Positions 22,389 through 37,900 of a stretch of DNA of 64,000 bases are shown piece after piece (the first letter of the stretch is position 1; each line of letters opens with the position of its first letter). The position numbers were made by a program, and so were the translations under genes. The DNA comes from Rotaria sordida (taxonomy: Eukaryota > Rotifera > Eurotatoria > Philodinida > Philodinidae), in the NCBI GenBank assembly GCA_905250125.1, contig CAJNOL010000066.1:1-64000 (forward strand), in the 5' to 3' direction. The notes beneath the pieces are model-generated. The model was given only the letters and a program-made list of their open reading frames with translations, was not told the origin of the DNA and ran no database searches.

Positions 22389-25300
22389 ATGGCTGGTGAA
22401 CATATGTTGGGCGCTGAAGATGATGATGTTCAGTTTATGCGAACGGTAAATAATCAATTTTCTTTATATTAACTTATTTTATAATCCTTTGTATTTTCTA
22501 GGAAGATCATTTATGTTTAAGTTGCGTGCCTGTATCAGGTGTAAAACGTATGGCTTTATCGGGTGAAGTATTCGGAAATCGAATGTGTTATCTTGAAGAT
22601 ATATCTAATGAGGTAGAAAATATTCAATGGTAGACATCCCTCATTATTATGATTATTATTTTATATTGTTGTATATGTATATTTACTGCTTGTCATGCAT
22701 TTTTTATTCATTGCATGTTAACTTTTGTTTTCCTGCTTTATGGTTTTTATGAAAGCGGGTTAATAAAAAGAAAAAGAAAAAATTATCTATAGAAGATTGA
22801 TACATTTTGTCATGTGATAATATTTTGACCTTTACATGTTTGTTTAAATGAGAATTATTTTAATTTATTATATCAGGTTTGTTGTCCTGACTTGGCATCA
22901 TGTATATTTGTACTCGAACAAGCTGTATCAGTTCGAGCTTTGCAAGAAATGGTAAATACAACTTCAACTGAACAAGTAAATTTTATATACATACATATTT
23001 TTTTTTGTTATTTCAAATCAATTATATTTAATCATTTATTAAAGTCATCTGGAAGTCAAGGAGGACAAACAACATTTCGAACATTATTATATGGTCATGC
23101 TGTTCTTCTTCGACATTATCATAGTCAAATGGTAAAAAAAAAACTTAATTCTTTTTTTCTTTTTTAATTAAATAAACAAAATAAAATGAATTAATTTTAG
23201 TACTTGAGTTGTCTGTCGACAAGTACATCAAATGACAAGCTCGCTTTTGATGTAGGCTTAAAAGAAGATGCACAAGGTATGTTAAAGATAAATTATAAAG
23301 CAGATTTTTTTTTTTTGAAAAAAAAATGTATAATTTATCATTTAGGCGAATCTTGTTGGTGGACTATTCATCCAGCATCAAAACAAAGAAGTGAAGGCGA
23401 AAAAGTGCGCTTCAATGATGATGTTATATTGGTTTCAGTTTTCTCAGAACGATATCTTGTATGAAAAATTTTATTAAATATTTAAAAAAAAAAAGCAAAC
23501 TTCTATTTCAATATTTTCTTAGCATGCATATATGTCAACAAATGAACGTGGGCGAGTTAATGCATCATTTCGTCAGCAAGTCTGGAGTCTTGTACCCATA
23601 TCAAGTGGTGTAGCACGTGTTAAAAATCCAGGTTTTGTACTTGGTGGTGATGTTATACGATTAATGCATGGAAATATGGATCATTGTATTACAACACCAC
23701 CACCGGATTCTCAAGTTATTGATGATTCTGGAAGGTAAGAGAAATTGAAATTATGATGTTAATATCTTCTTCAGTGCTGTATTCGAAACTTTTTTTTCTT
23801 CGTCAAAAGATTTCTCGTTTAATTTTGTAGAAAAATTATCCTGATAATACTATAAGATCCCAGCAACGTCCAATTTTCTAAAGGTTATTTTTTGCTGAAA
23901 AACATTTTAATAGTTTTCTACAAATAGCTAACGAGGAAATATATTCAATTGTCGAATGCCATTTGACTTCGTGTTATGGCTACGAGTAAGTCTCGGTGAG
24001 ACCGAGACAAGTTTACAAGGGTTCGGACGCATGACTTAATAATAAAGAGCTATGACTGTTTCAGTCAAATTATTCCTGAAAATAGAACAAAAAATTTCGA
24101 CTTCAAATTTCGCTTATAAGAACGTTTGATAGTCCTGAAGATTTCAATGAAAACGAATACATCTTTCTCAAGATATTCAACATCCAAAAAAAACCAGCAA
24201 TTTACGATAGAACGACACAATAATCGAGTTTACTTGGAAATCGAATATCTTTGACGAAGACATGTTTGATTTCATTAACACTTTCAGGACTATTAAACAT
24301 GCTTATAAGCAAAATTTCTGTTCCAAACTCTTTGTTTTGAGTTTTCCAGAAATGTCTTGGTCTCAGGAACAATTTCATTAAAACAGCCATAACTTTTTAA
24401 TCACTAAGCCATAGATCTAAATCTTTTTAAACTTATCTTAGTTCCACAGAGACCTACTCGTAGCCATAATATAAAGTCGAACAACATATGATAGTTTAAT
24501 ATTTTTCCTTGTAAGGAATCTTTGTTTTCGATGTTTTCTCTTATCATTCAACAAAAACAATTCAAAACTTTAAATAATTGCAGGTTTCTAAAGCAATACA
24601 TATCAAGTTTCTTCTTAAAATAAGAATAATCTAAAAATGAATCATATGTTTTTTAATACTCGAAACTGTTGATATGTAAAATTTTGAATTGTAGCTACAA
24701 AATGATTACTTTCTTAAAATATTATTGAATAAAACAAAGAAAAATGTTATATTTTTTGTGTGTGTGCAAAATTAAACGAATAATCTTTTGCAAAAAAACA
24801 ATCAACGTTCAAATGGAAACAACTAAAAAAGATATTGACAACAACCTGACATTGCCACTTTATTTGGATTATCCAATAAATTGAATCTTTTTAAGATTAA
24901 ATAATTGTAAATCAAATTTAATTCTCAAGAGAAATCTTCGAGTAGAAAGAAAAAAAGAATTCGGTTCTTTTCTTTTTTATCATGAAAATATTATTTGTAA
25001 TTTGTTCATAAGTTATCAAATAATAATTATAATAGAACTAACATGAAGGCCAATGTACTTGAATAAATAAATAAATAAGCTAACACCCAAGAGAATACAT
25101 ACTCTTGATATTTATTTATATGTTAATCAATTGATTTTGTTGTTTTAGTTTATTTATTAAAAGTGGTGCTGCCTGTCATCAAGCTCGATCATTATGGCGT
25201 ATTGAATGTTTTAAAATAAAGTATGAAATAAAAAAATAGTTTTGTTTTTTTTGGAAAAATATGACAATTTCTCTTTTTCACAGATGGTATAGTGGTTTTG

Positions 25301-25925
25301 TTGGTTGGAGTTCATTAGTTCGCCTTCGGCATGTTACCTCAGGTCTTTATTTAGCTGTTATTGGCGATGAACATGGTAATAATCATTATCAAAAAAAAGT
25401 CAGTTCTTTTTTTTATTGTAAAATTTATACTACTAGGTCCGAAAGTAACATGTATATCGAAGAAGAATGCAAGCGCAATTGCCGTAACATTCGAAATGAA
25501 AATGTCGAAAGTATAAAGATTTAATAGATGATAAATTTTTTAAAATTAAGATTTGTTTTTGTTTTCATTTAGGAAAAACAAACTGAAGAAATTGCTGAAC
25601 AAGAAAATTTAGGCGCACCAACAATAAAATATGGTGATACAATTGTTTTTATACGTCATGTTGATTCTGATCTTTGGATTAGTTATGAAACACTTGAATT
25701 AACAATAAAAGGCATTGGAAAAGTTGAAGAAAAACGAGTAAAAGAACTCGCAAAAAACAAAAATCTTTTATTTATAAATTTTGTTTTATTTAATTAGATT
25801 ATTCCTGCTGTTGAAGGTCATATGGATGATTGTTTTCGTCTTGTTCGAGCACAAGAACAAGAACAAAAAACTGCTTTAGTTATTCGAATATGTAATGCTA
25901 TTCTTGGAAGATTTAATAGAACAGA
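22389..25925 (+). other. RyR: RyR exons 1-12: N-terminal β-trefoil and MIR domains
   Basis: Exons 22389-22445, 22502-22612, 22877-22975, 23045-23131, 23201-23276, 23346-23458, 23523-23734, 25149-25220, 25284-25375, 25437-25510, 25573-25737, 25798-25925; model residues 1-429. Conserved blocks include [46 protein letters not shown] and [14 protein letters not shown]. This region forms the cytosolic vestibule and is the mammalian N-terminal disease hotspot. Exon 10 is delimited by the reading [12 protein letters not shown]. Confidence 0.93.
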
Positions 25926-28900
25926 GTAAGAAACTATTCATCAAGAGTTTTGCGACTCCCTATTACATACTTTAAGCGAACCTCTTTTTTTTTTGGGAGT
26001 TTCTAAAGAATGACTCAAATTTTATGGCCAGTCACACTAAGTTCGATAGAGCTGGAAGTTTTGTTTTTACAGGTGCTAAACATTGTTTGGCATGTTTGAT
26101 TTTGTAAAATCAATGATCCAATATTTTAGATGTCAGAGAAATAGGAGATGATTATGTAATTGATGCTTTGTGTAAAAATTGGTTTCGAGAAAAACAAATT
26201 TTCTTGCATGTATCAGGACTTTTTTTGTCTGCAACTAAAGTGATCGGAATCAGGCAATGTTCAATGGTGTGTTAGAAATCTATGACCCATGCTCTCCACA
26301 CCTTTAGAAATTACGATTCGAAAAATTTTGTATACAAAGAATAGTCGCAGCCCAAGTTTTTCCGCTAGAGATCTCGAGAAGTAGGTTTAATAAAAGTACT
26401 AACTGACAACAGAAAGCTCTCATTTATATAGCATTTGATAGAGGATACGTTTTGAAGTTTAATTAAAAATCGAAAAAAATTTTGATTTTCACATTCGTAA
26501 AAGGGATCTCTTAACAACCAAGGCAACAGGTGTTACTTTCCTTTCCCAGAGTTCCTTAGCAATAGAAAAAGTTGTTGAACAACATTAACGATAAGATTTC
26601 AACTGTTCTAGAACATTCGGAAGGTTTCATTGAAATTCAAAAGGTTGGAATACTCTTGTAAATGTTCTAAATAATGCAGTTTCTAATTTTTGCGTGGTTA
26701 AAAATTTATATGTAGTAAGCTTATTTGCCGGTTAAATGAATGGTTACAATAATAATAATAATATAATGTTAAATCAAGGTTTCTTCATAATGTTCGATTT
26801 CCTGCCAATTTTTTACAGGCAGAAAGTGAAATAACAATAGGTAGACAATGTCGCTTGGAGGTAAATAGGATCGAGGCAGATCGTCTGCCGTAGACAAAGC
26901 CGGGCCAATATCGACAAATCTAAAAAATTTTGTAAACAAACATTTTATGTATTTTGTATTAGTATAATGAGACTAGAGAATGCATGTGAGTTTCATATTT
27001 GTTGAGAACTTGCGCTTACAAATTTTTATTGGTTTGTTTTTGTTAAGTCCAATGTCAATTGATGCAGAAACTGCAAATCATTTATTAAGCAAAAGTGATG
27101 TCGTACAAGCTTTATTACAAGATTTAATTGGATTTTTTTCTCAACCATCACTATCGCTGGATCATGAAGAAAGACAAATACGTCTTAAAGCTTTACGAAA
27201 TCGACAGGATTTATTTCAAGAAGAAGTATAAAAACAAAAATTTCTTTTTGTTTTGTTTTATATTTGAACTTCTTTTTCTTTTTGTTTTTTGGTTTTTTTC
27301 TAGGGAATGATTCGAATATTAATAGCAGCAATAAATTTTTTTAGTGAACGTAGAGATAAAACATCATTATTAGAAGGTGTTGAGGAGAAAATTGAAGATA
27401 TTACAAATAAACTTTATGTTGTTTTGGCTGCATTAATTAAAGGTAATCGAGCTAATTGTTCAAATTTTGCACAAAGTGCTCGACTTAATTGGCTTGTTAA
27501 TCGTTTACAATCTCAACAAGCATCAAGTGGAGTATTAGAAGTACTTCATAGTGTACTTGTTGATAGTCCTGAAGTGTTAAATATGATTACAGAATCTCAT
27601 ATACTTGCTAGTAAGTTAGAAGAAGAAAAACAAAAACAACTTAATATATAGTTCAAAATATATAATATTAATTGTTTAGTTATTGGATTACTTGATCGAA
27701 ATGGACGTGATCCAAAAGTACTTGATGTACTTTGTTCATTATGTGTTAATAATGGTGTAGCTGTTCGTGCTAATCAAAATCTTATCTGTGAAAATATTTT
27801 ACAACGACGAGATCTTCTTTTACAAACTGCATTAGTTGATCATGTTGCATGGTAAGAAAAAGAACATCGAAAATAGTTCTTTGTTTTTGTTGTTGTTTCT
27901 GTTAGAGATATGAGATCTCTAAGATATATAATGTTAGAGACTAGAAAATGTCAAGGTTGGACTAAATGACAATATATAAGCGGCGACAGGCAATTATAAG
28001 AAAAGAATATGAGGGCAAAACATTAATCAATATTGTTAAAGTGCATTGTTTGTTATTGTTTTTTAGACAAAGAGATTTACGAAAATAAGAATTAATCATC
28101 TGAATAAATCTCTAATGGTTTATTAAAAACAATGAGATGGTTATTGTGAATTATTAATGCTTTTTTTCTATACCTTGTTAAAGTAGCCGAGTAGATCTAA
28201 AATTCTTAAAATTGATCATGATTTAAAGATGATCTCGGGTCATGTCATAAAAAGAATTAATCTATAACGATCATTAATTTATTTCATTCAACTTATCTAC
28301 AATAAAATTCTAGTGAATTTACTGACAAGGGAAGCTCTTCAGATATCTTCTGTATTGATTTCAACGATCTTTTGCATATAAATACTACACAGTGTTCTCA
28401 TAAAAATCCTAAAAGAATTTCGAAAGGCTCGTATTTTCGAATGTTGATCTAAAACTTGGTGCATATAGAGAACTCAACTAGACTAACTTCCATTAAAAAA
28501 TTTTACTGGTTTCGGACAAAATCTCTTCGAGATATGAGACTTGGTTCATATCTCGAAGAAAATTTGTTGGAAACTTCTGACTTTTTTTTTAAATAGAAGC
28601 TAATCTCGTTGAGTTCTCTATACACACAAAGTTTCAGATCAAAATTTAAACATATGAGTTTTCTGAAATCCTTTTAAGATTTTTATTCGCCCACTATGTA
28701 GTATCTATAGACAAAAAAAATTACTGAAATCGAAAGGAGGCATCTGAAGAGATTTCCTCGTAAGTTCATGATACTTGTTTGCTAGGTCAGTTATCCGCAT
28801 GATACCAAATTACCAGTATGTCACAAGATCTTGATTGGATATCCTGCTGAGAATTGTTTCAATACATAAGTACTTATGAGACCTATCTAGTTTCTATACC

Positions 28901-31900
28901 ATTCTATAAAACATTTTTCAACAAGTTAATTGATGGAACATTTAAGAAGCATTTTGTAGTCAAGTACTAACAACTCATTTCTTAAATGAATACTATCGAA
29001 ACTTTACAAAAATGTTCAATATTGAAATATATTTATCTATGAGAGATGTCATATGAAATAATTAAAAGAAAACAAAGTATATTTATGAATGTCAAAATTT
29101 TGATTGATGTGAATTCAAATATAAAACAAAATAGTCTGAAATAAGAAAATATTTTTTTTTTTTATTTAAAAATTTATTGATTTAGTATGCGTCCAAATAT
29201 ACTTGTTGGAGTTGAAGATGGTGAATCAATGTATAAAAAATGGTATTTTGAAGTTGTTATTGATCATATTGAACAAGTAACACATGTTCAACCACATATA
29301 CGTATCGGTTGGGCAACAACACATTTTCAACCATCACCTGGTCATGGTGATGGATTTTCATCAAATGGTATTGGTGATAATACACATTCATATGGTTTTG
29401 ATGGTCAAAATGTTTGGTTTGCTGGACGTGCATATAATGTATCAAATCGAATTATAGCATCAACTGATAATATGCAACATATTGGTTTTAAAAAAAATGA
29501 TGTTATTGGATGTTTATTAGATTTAAATATTCCTGAAATGTGGTTTTCATTAAATGGTTTACCTGTTAAAGGTCTTTTAAGAGAATTTAATTTAACTGGA
29601 ATGCTTTATCCAGCTATATCTTTATCATCTCGTGTTAGGTTAGAGTTTTTTTTTATGCGTATTATGTTGATTTTTTAAATTTTTTTGTTAGTTGTCGATT
29701 TATATTCGGTGGTGAACATGGTCGTTTTATACATCGACCACCCGAAGGTGCTGCACCACTTTATGAAGCTATGTTAGCAAAACAAAAAGTTTGTATTGAA
29801 CCATGTTTTTCATTTGGTAATATTGAACGAAATCGTCTTGATGGTCCATCACAATTTCAACATCATATTGCATTTACTCCACAACCTGTACGAACAAATC
29901 ATATTGTATTACCACCACATCTTGAAAATGTTCGTGATCGATTAGCTGAAAATATTCATGAATTATGGTCAATGAATAAAATTGCAACTGGTTGGCATTT
30001 TGGTGAATATCGAGATGATTTACAAAAAATTCATTCATGTTTAACATCATTTGATCGTCTTCCATTAGCTGAAAAACAATATAATATAAAAACAGCAATG
30101 GAAAATTTAAAGTAAAATTAATTAAACATAATGCTTGGTTTTTTTTTGAATTTTGTTTTTTGTTTTAGGAGTTTAATAGCACTTGGTTATCATATTGGTG
30201 TTGAAATAAAAACTGATGATCGTCGATTGAAATATGTTAAATTACCAAATACATATGTACAATCAAATGGTTATAAACCACAACCATTAGATTTATCAAG
30301 TATTGTTTTATCGACAAAATTAGAAGAATTAATTGAAACATTAGCTGAAAATACTCATAATGTTTGGGCAGCTGCTAGAATTAAAGATGGATTTACATAT
30401 GGAATATCTGATGTGAGTATAATTATTCATATTTGAATTACAAGATCTTTGAATTAACATTCAATCAATAGAGTTTGTTAAGTCAAGTCTGATCGATTTT
30501 TTTTTAATTTAATTTTTTGTTTATTTGAAAGAGAATATCAAGATGCAAGGCCATAATAGAATTCCATATGAAATAGTACATTTATAATTAGAACGTCATT
30601 TTTCGAGACATTGAACTTTTCTTCACTTCCAAAGTAAGAATTAAAAAAAAGGGTTCCGTCATGCTCTTTCAAAAAAAAATTGAAGTGTATAAAATGAAGA
30701 TCTACAGAGAATTTTAGATTGCAAAATGAACAATGTTTGACTCTTGTTTGTTGAATATATCACGGAAACGTCATGATGTAAAGTTGAAATTTTTATCATA
30801 GTCTTTCCATTAGAGTCTCAACATGGCCTGATAATTCCATGCGATTTGACGGTACTCATTCTCCTTTGTGAGGTTTCTGGAGAATCAGAAAAAATTGAAA
30901 TTTTCAAGATAGATAGATCTTGACGAGTAGAGCAAAACTTGTCATAGAGTCAAAGTTCCTGAATACTGTCTTCTATGAGATACTCGGATTACATGGACTC
31001 CCAATTTCTCTGAGATGCTATGTTCCATAGAGTTGAAAATATTTTTATAAGCAGTGGACATTATTTGAGATAGATAGTTTTCTATTTTTTGTCCTACCAA
31101 AATATCGAAGATACTCTTAAAAAACGCAAGATTTTATCAATAGAGCTACCAAAAATCAGCAGAACAAATATAGATTCTATTGCAAGTTCGAATCTGTATT
31201 GAAGTTTAAGCTCAAGCAAATTTAATAGACTAATGAAAACTTTGTATCTGAATTTGAAAAAAAAAAGATCCCAGTCCATAAAATTTAAATCCGATGAATT
31301 CTATCATTCGATATATAGATCATGCTTACCTTAGACATTGATCGAAATTATTGATTAATCATTCAATTCAATTCATTTTTACTCTTATAAATCTCTAAAT
31401 ATTTAAATAGATTATATAAATAGGTTTTTTTTTTCTCTATTTATAGAATCCACGTCAAAAACGTAGTCCACATTTAGTTCCATATGCAATTGTTGATGAT
31501 AGTATTAAAAAAATAAATCGTGATGCTGCAAGTGAAACTGTTAGAACACTACTTGCATATGGTTATACAATTGATACACCAACAGGTGATGTTGAAGATC
31601 TTAATCGACGTAATAAAGAAATAACAAATCCTGCTAATAGTGAACGTCTATCGAATTATCGAACATATCGAGCTGAACGAACATTTGCTGTAACACGTGG
31701 TAAATGGTATTATGAAGTTGAATTATTAACATCAGGTCGAATGTTAATTGGTTGGGGACATGCATCAAAACTTGATGCATTTTATCCACTTGGTACTGAT
31801 TCATATGGTTATGCATTTGATGGTTTAAATGCACGACGTTTTCATCATAATATAATTGATGGTTTTGGTAAACAATGGTCAAAAAATGATGTTGTTGGAT

Positions 31901-34900
31901 GTATGATTGATTTACATGATAAAACAATTAGTTTTTCATTAAATGGTGAATTAATGTTAGATAATTTTGGTAATGAAACAGCATTTGATGGATTAGAAGT
32001 TGATAATATTGGTTTTGTACCTGTATTAACATCATTTAGTGGACAAAAAGCTCGATTAAATTTTGGACAAGATGTTAATACATTAAAATATTTTACATCA
32101 TGTGGTTTACAAGAAGGATATGAACCATTTTGTGTGTAAGTTAAAATTTATTTATTGATATTTAATTTATTTATTTATTTTTTTTTTCTATTTAGAAATA
32201 TGTCAAGAAGTTTAACATTTTGGTATTCAAATTTTATTCCTCGTTTTGAAACTATAAAATCGAATTCATCATCATCATTTGAAATAACTCGTGTTGGTGC
32301 AAGGTATATAAATATATGTTGTATTAGTAATACTGCGAATAAGAATATAGAAATATAGTTTAGAATACGCTAAATAGAAATTTAGAAAGTCAAAGTTTTT
32401 TGACTTTGAACCTTAAGTCTGATGCAGATCTCTAACTCGAAATACATTGGAAGAAAATTTTAAAAGTTTGAGAATCTCTCAGTGATAAATTTAATTTTTT
32501 CTTTTGAGAGACTATACATCATATAAGATTTATATGAATATATAATGTTAGTTTATGATGACTGATTCTTAATGACAGCTTGCAAATGAGATCATCATTT
32601 TAACAGATGTGAATAATCTAACTTGAGAACTTGTAAAAGATTGACAAGCGAATTACAACTGGGTAAATGGTGGACATAGGTTACATATTAAATGTATTAC
32701 TATACAGAGTATTTTATATGATTAATTAAGCTTACATATGGTTAAAGTCAAGTAACGAAAATGTCATATTCTTTCATAAAATGTCAATGACACATCTAGA
32801 ACCATCATCGTTAGTTACAATCCAGGACAAAAATAGTCGTCCTATATGAAGTACTATTATTCTTTATGATATTGAACTGATATTTTGGATGCCTGATCAT
32901 ATTCTTCCCCTGGTGAAAAACATATTTTTGCGAAAATATGCGTTTCAAAAAAATTTATTACTGATTTTTTTTCTAGTGCTAAAACTAGTTCCATATGTCT
33001 ACTTTAGTATCACGAAAGTTTGTGAAACATAGTCAAGATGTTAGTGATTAGCAAATTCTAAGATAATGAATCAATGTCATAGTTCTCGTTCAGTTCTGTG
33101 GTTCTAAAAATTTCAGAATAGACTTGTGGTCTCATGGAGAATACTTACGATCAGGGTTTATTGTACGCATCCAACATATCAGCATTGCATTTCTTGCTGA
33201 TTTTTGTTTGTAAACATACAATGTCTATGTTTTGTTTTTGTTCAAAATAAATAAATAAATTTAATTCTTTTTTTAAACACTAGTCGTGACAATCCACCAT
33301 TAATAAAACTTCAATCACGATTATTTGGTACATTAGAAAAAGTTGAATTTGAATTTCTTCGTTTATCATTACCTCTATGTTGTCATGATAAATTTACACC
33401 AAAGTAAATATATATATCTAATTTTCTTTCTCTAGAAATGGATCTTTTTTTTTTCTAATATTTTAAAGACATTTAACTCTTGAACGACGACAAATGGCAT
33501 TACATGAATATATTGAATCACAAGAAGAAAAACGTACATTTCAATTTCCACCAACATCATTAACTGGTATACGAACAAAACCATTATTACCGGGTACAAC
33601 TGATACAATGGATTCTCATACAACAAATCAAACAGATTCAAATTTTCTTTCACCTGATTCTATAACAACTAAAACATTACGTAATCCAACAAATTTACTT
33701 GTTAAATTTCGTGATCAAGCAATATCAAAAAAATCATCATCATCACCATCACCATCACCACCATCATCACCAATGATAAATGGAAATATACAAACACATT
33801 TAACAAATGGTACAACATTAAATACATCAAATGATCGTTTAACTAAAACAAATTTTAAAACATCAACAAGTAAAATTAATAATTTTTTTCAACGTTTTTC
33901 TAAAGAACCACAACAAACACATGATACAAATATTAAAAATCAAAAACGTACTGTTAAATTAAGTAGTCATAGTACAACAAGTACAAATACAAATTTACAA
34001 ATACATCCACAATCAGCATTAAAAGTTCCAACAATAAATGCTCCAATAACAACATCATCATCATCATTAACATCAGCAAAACGATCAAGTAGTACAATTG
34101 GAAGAAAATCAATTGGTGATCCTGAAGGTGAATTTAATGATCAACAACAAAATGATTTTGAACATGATGAAATACGTGCAATTAATGAACATGTTCATGA
34201 ATATTATTATGCTATTAGAATATTACCTGGACAAAATCTTCGATCTGTATTTATTGGTTGGGTTACATCAAGATTTAAACCTATTTTACAAAAAGACACT
34301 TTTCAAGATGATCAATCAATAACATCAACAAATAAATTATCAAAATTAATACGACGTTGTACAATAACACAAACAGGTGAAGATGGTTCAATACTTGAAA
34401 GTGTTATTAGACAAGATGCTTATATGTTTTGTGCAAGTGATTTATTAGAAAATATGCCTGATCATGAAGCTGTTGCAAGACGTGTTGTTAATGGTTTATT
34501 AATTGGATGTTTATGTGATGTATCAACTGGTCAATTAACTTTTTATATTAATGGAAAAGAATCAGCACAAAAACTTGAGGTATAGAATATTTAAAATTTA
34601 AAGATTAAAACTATTTTTCCTTATTCCTGTCTTGCCTATGAATAAATTTCGAAGTCAAGAATCGAAATTCACCTATGAAGGTTCGAATATTTCTGAACAT
34701 TATTGACTTTGATCCTTTTTTTTTTGACTTACTTCCTTTTATTCATTAACTGAAAATGATCACAATCAAGATCGAACTCGAATGTCCGGATTCGATGCAC
34801 ATCTATAACTAGAAAAAATTGTGATTCAGCTTAATTTTGGTCTTTACGGAATGTGACTAGGTGTATATATTTGAGTAATAACAAAAATTCTTCACACCGA

Positions 34901-37900
34901 CGTGTTGTTTCGATATCTACATGTCTTGTAATTAAAAACAGAAGTAAACTGTTATAAAAAAAAAAGTGCCTATAGATGCCAATAGAGGCAAATTTTAAAC
35001 TTCATGGGTTCTAATCCCTTCTGCTAATTATTCGAAACTTTTATTTAAAAGAAAAAAGAATCTTCACCAATAACAAACACTGTAGTAAATAAATTTCAAT
35101 TGTAAACTATGTGAATTCCAAAGTATATTTATTCTACTTTTTATAGAAGTAAAATTTTTTCATCTTCTTGATTAAAACCAAAAAACATTTCATTTTTAGG
35201 TTGAACCAAGTACAAAACTATATCCAGCTGTATTTGTTGAACCAACTGTAAAAGAAGTTTTACAATTTGAATTAGGACGTATGAAAGTAAGATAAAAATG
35301 GAAAAAATAAAACAAAAAAAAATTAATCATAAAATAAAATATTATTCTAATAGAATTGTTTACCATTAACGGCTGCTCTATTTCCAAGTTTAAATCGTGA
35401 AGAACGTTTTCTTCCTCAATTACCATCACGTTTAAATTTACAAACACTTCTTCATTGTCATTGGTCACGTGTACCTATTGCAAATTTACGTTGTCAACAA
35501 TTAAAATTATCTGATGTTCGTGGTTGGAGTGTTTTTGTTGAAGATCCTGGTAGAAATTTACTAAGAATCTTTTTTTTTTCTTCTATTAAAACATTTTCTT
35601 CTTATAGTTCAAATGCAAGCAGTTTATATTCCTGAAGATGATCGATGTACGGATATTTTAAGTTTAGTTGAAGATGAAGATAATTTAAAGTATTTTGAAA
35701 AATTTGATGAAACTGTTTTGTATAATATTTAATTGTTTTAGTTTTTGCTCGAATACATTAACACTTTATAATGCAATTTGTGCTCAAGGTAATAATCGTG
35801 TTTCACATGAAGTATGTAAATTAGTTGATGAAAAACAACTTATGTATTGTGTTAAAAATCCTTGTAAGTTAAAAAAAACAAAAGAAATTTATTTTGATTT
35901 TCTATGAGATTTTTTTTTTGGTTATTAGATTTATGTGGACCTATTCGAATTGGTATTTATAATCTACTTATCGCTTTACATTTTGAACCACATATTAAAG
36001 CTCGGTAAATTTATTATTAATTTTGTTTTTTTGTATTGATTTATTTAATTTTTGTGTTTTTTCTTTGTAAAGAAGTTTAACTTCACATGAATTTATTATT
36101 CCATTATCAAGTTTACTTCGAAATAATCTTTTATTACGTTCACAAAATTCTATTGAACAACAACATATTTATGCAACAACAACGTATATACCAGCTATGG
36201 AAAATTTTCTAGCTGTACGACCGAAATTAATCAAAGAAGAAGAGTAAGTTATTATTAAGTTTTTTTCCATATGACTGAAATAATATGTCGAGAAATTTTA
36301 CTTCAATGTATAGCCATAGATGATTATGCTAGTAGGGAGATGTGGACCCGGATCTGCAGCTCCCTTTGGAAATGAGACGATCTTAAGTTGTAAGCGAAGA
36401 AAATACTTGCTTTTCAGCTTTACACGGAGAGCTGAGCCTCTCTCCCTACAAATTTTTTTGACTCCGCTACTAACTCATACACAGAAGTGATCAATTATTA
36501 AATTACCATAAATGAAATTGATCAACGTGTGTTTCTTCTACGTTTTTTCGATTTTCAAAATTTATTGTAGTAGTTTATTAAGCTATTCATGACACTGATG
36601 TTCACTAATTTCGTATTCTTTCTAAGATGTATATTTCCGAAAATATTCATCAGGATATCTGTTTGTCTAGAAATTGAAGATTTATCCAGAACGTTATTAA
36701 GAAAACCTGATTAGCTGCTCTTTTCATTAATAGGCGATCGGATCAAATTGAATGGATATATTTAGAATCTAATATTAATTTGTTTATAAGAGAAAATATT
36801 TGTTGAACATTGTATTTTGTTTTTTAGTTTTAAAATTGAACGTGAACGAAAATTACTTGTTCCACCACCATTTAATGTTACAAGTCTAAAAGAATATGTT
36901 ATGAATTCATTAACAGATGCAATTGAAAAAAGTTCTCGTCATCTTCGAGATCCTGCTGGTGGAACATATGCTAATTGGCTTGTGTAAATATTCAAATTAG
37001 TATAGTTCTTTTTTATTTATCATAATTTGTTTTTTTTTCTTTTTCTTCAGACCATTACTTCAGTTAGTTGATGCTCTTCTTGTTATGGGATCACTTGGTA
37101 TAGAAAAAAAAAATTAATTAAAATTTACTTATTCAAAAATATAAATTTTGTTCTTTTTTTTTTTCTAGAAGTAAATGATATTCAACAATTATTACGTTTA
37201 ATTGATCCAACATCATTTGGATTAGATACTGATGTAGATTTTGATGAAGGTTTAGTTCAAATGAAATTAGATGAACCAGTTAAACTTCAATTATGTCATG
37301 TTTTACAACATTTATGTGATTATCAATTACAATATCGTGTTGAAGCTATTATTGCATTTTCAGAAGAATTTGTTGGAAGATTACAATCGGTAAGTTTCAT
37401 TTTTAGAATTTATAGTAGTAAACAAAAGTTTAGAAGACTTTTTGTTTCGTGATTTTGATAACTCTCGACAACAGGTTACAAGTCTGTGAAATGAAAAATT
37501 CTTTAAGGTATGTTGCTCGAATATTAATGACGGACATTATATTTCCTAGCGAACAAAAATGTAGGAGTTTCATATTTTATTCGCTTTTCATTATTAAAGT
37601 GTCGTTGTAAATTGTTATGTTTCTATATTATTTAATGCAGAATGCAATGGGTTATATTTTCGTCAAAAGTGTATTTTTAAATATAATTAATTCGAATTAA
37701 TTAATAAGTGTAGACAATTTCGTTTTAATTTTAAAAAGTGAACTAAATAAGATATTAATTTTGTCGAAATGATTTATTTCAGTAGAATCATAAACAAATT
37801 AATAAATTTTACTATTTTGCTGTATTATTATTTTATTACGGTTGAACTCTACAAATTAACTAATTAAACTTAACATTTAGTCTATTTTGTAGAGCAAGCT

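Noticed and set aside
29257-31927. Minus-strand open frames rich in His/Met/Gln opposite RyR exons (29257-29445, 29874-30098, 31634-31927)
   Set aside because: Antisense shadows of A/T-ending sense codons; the sense strand is conserved RyR.
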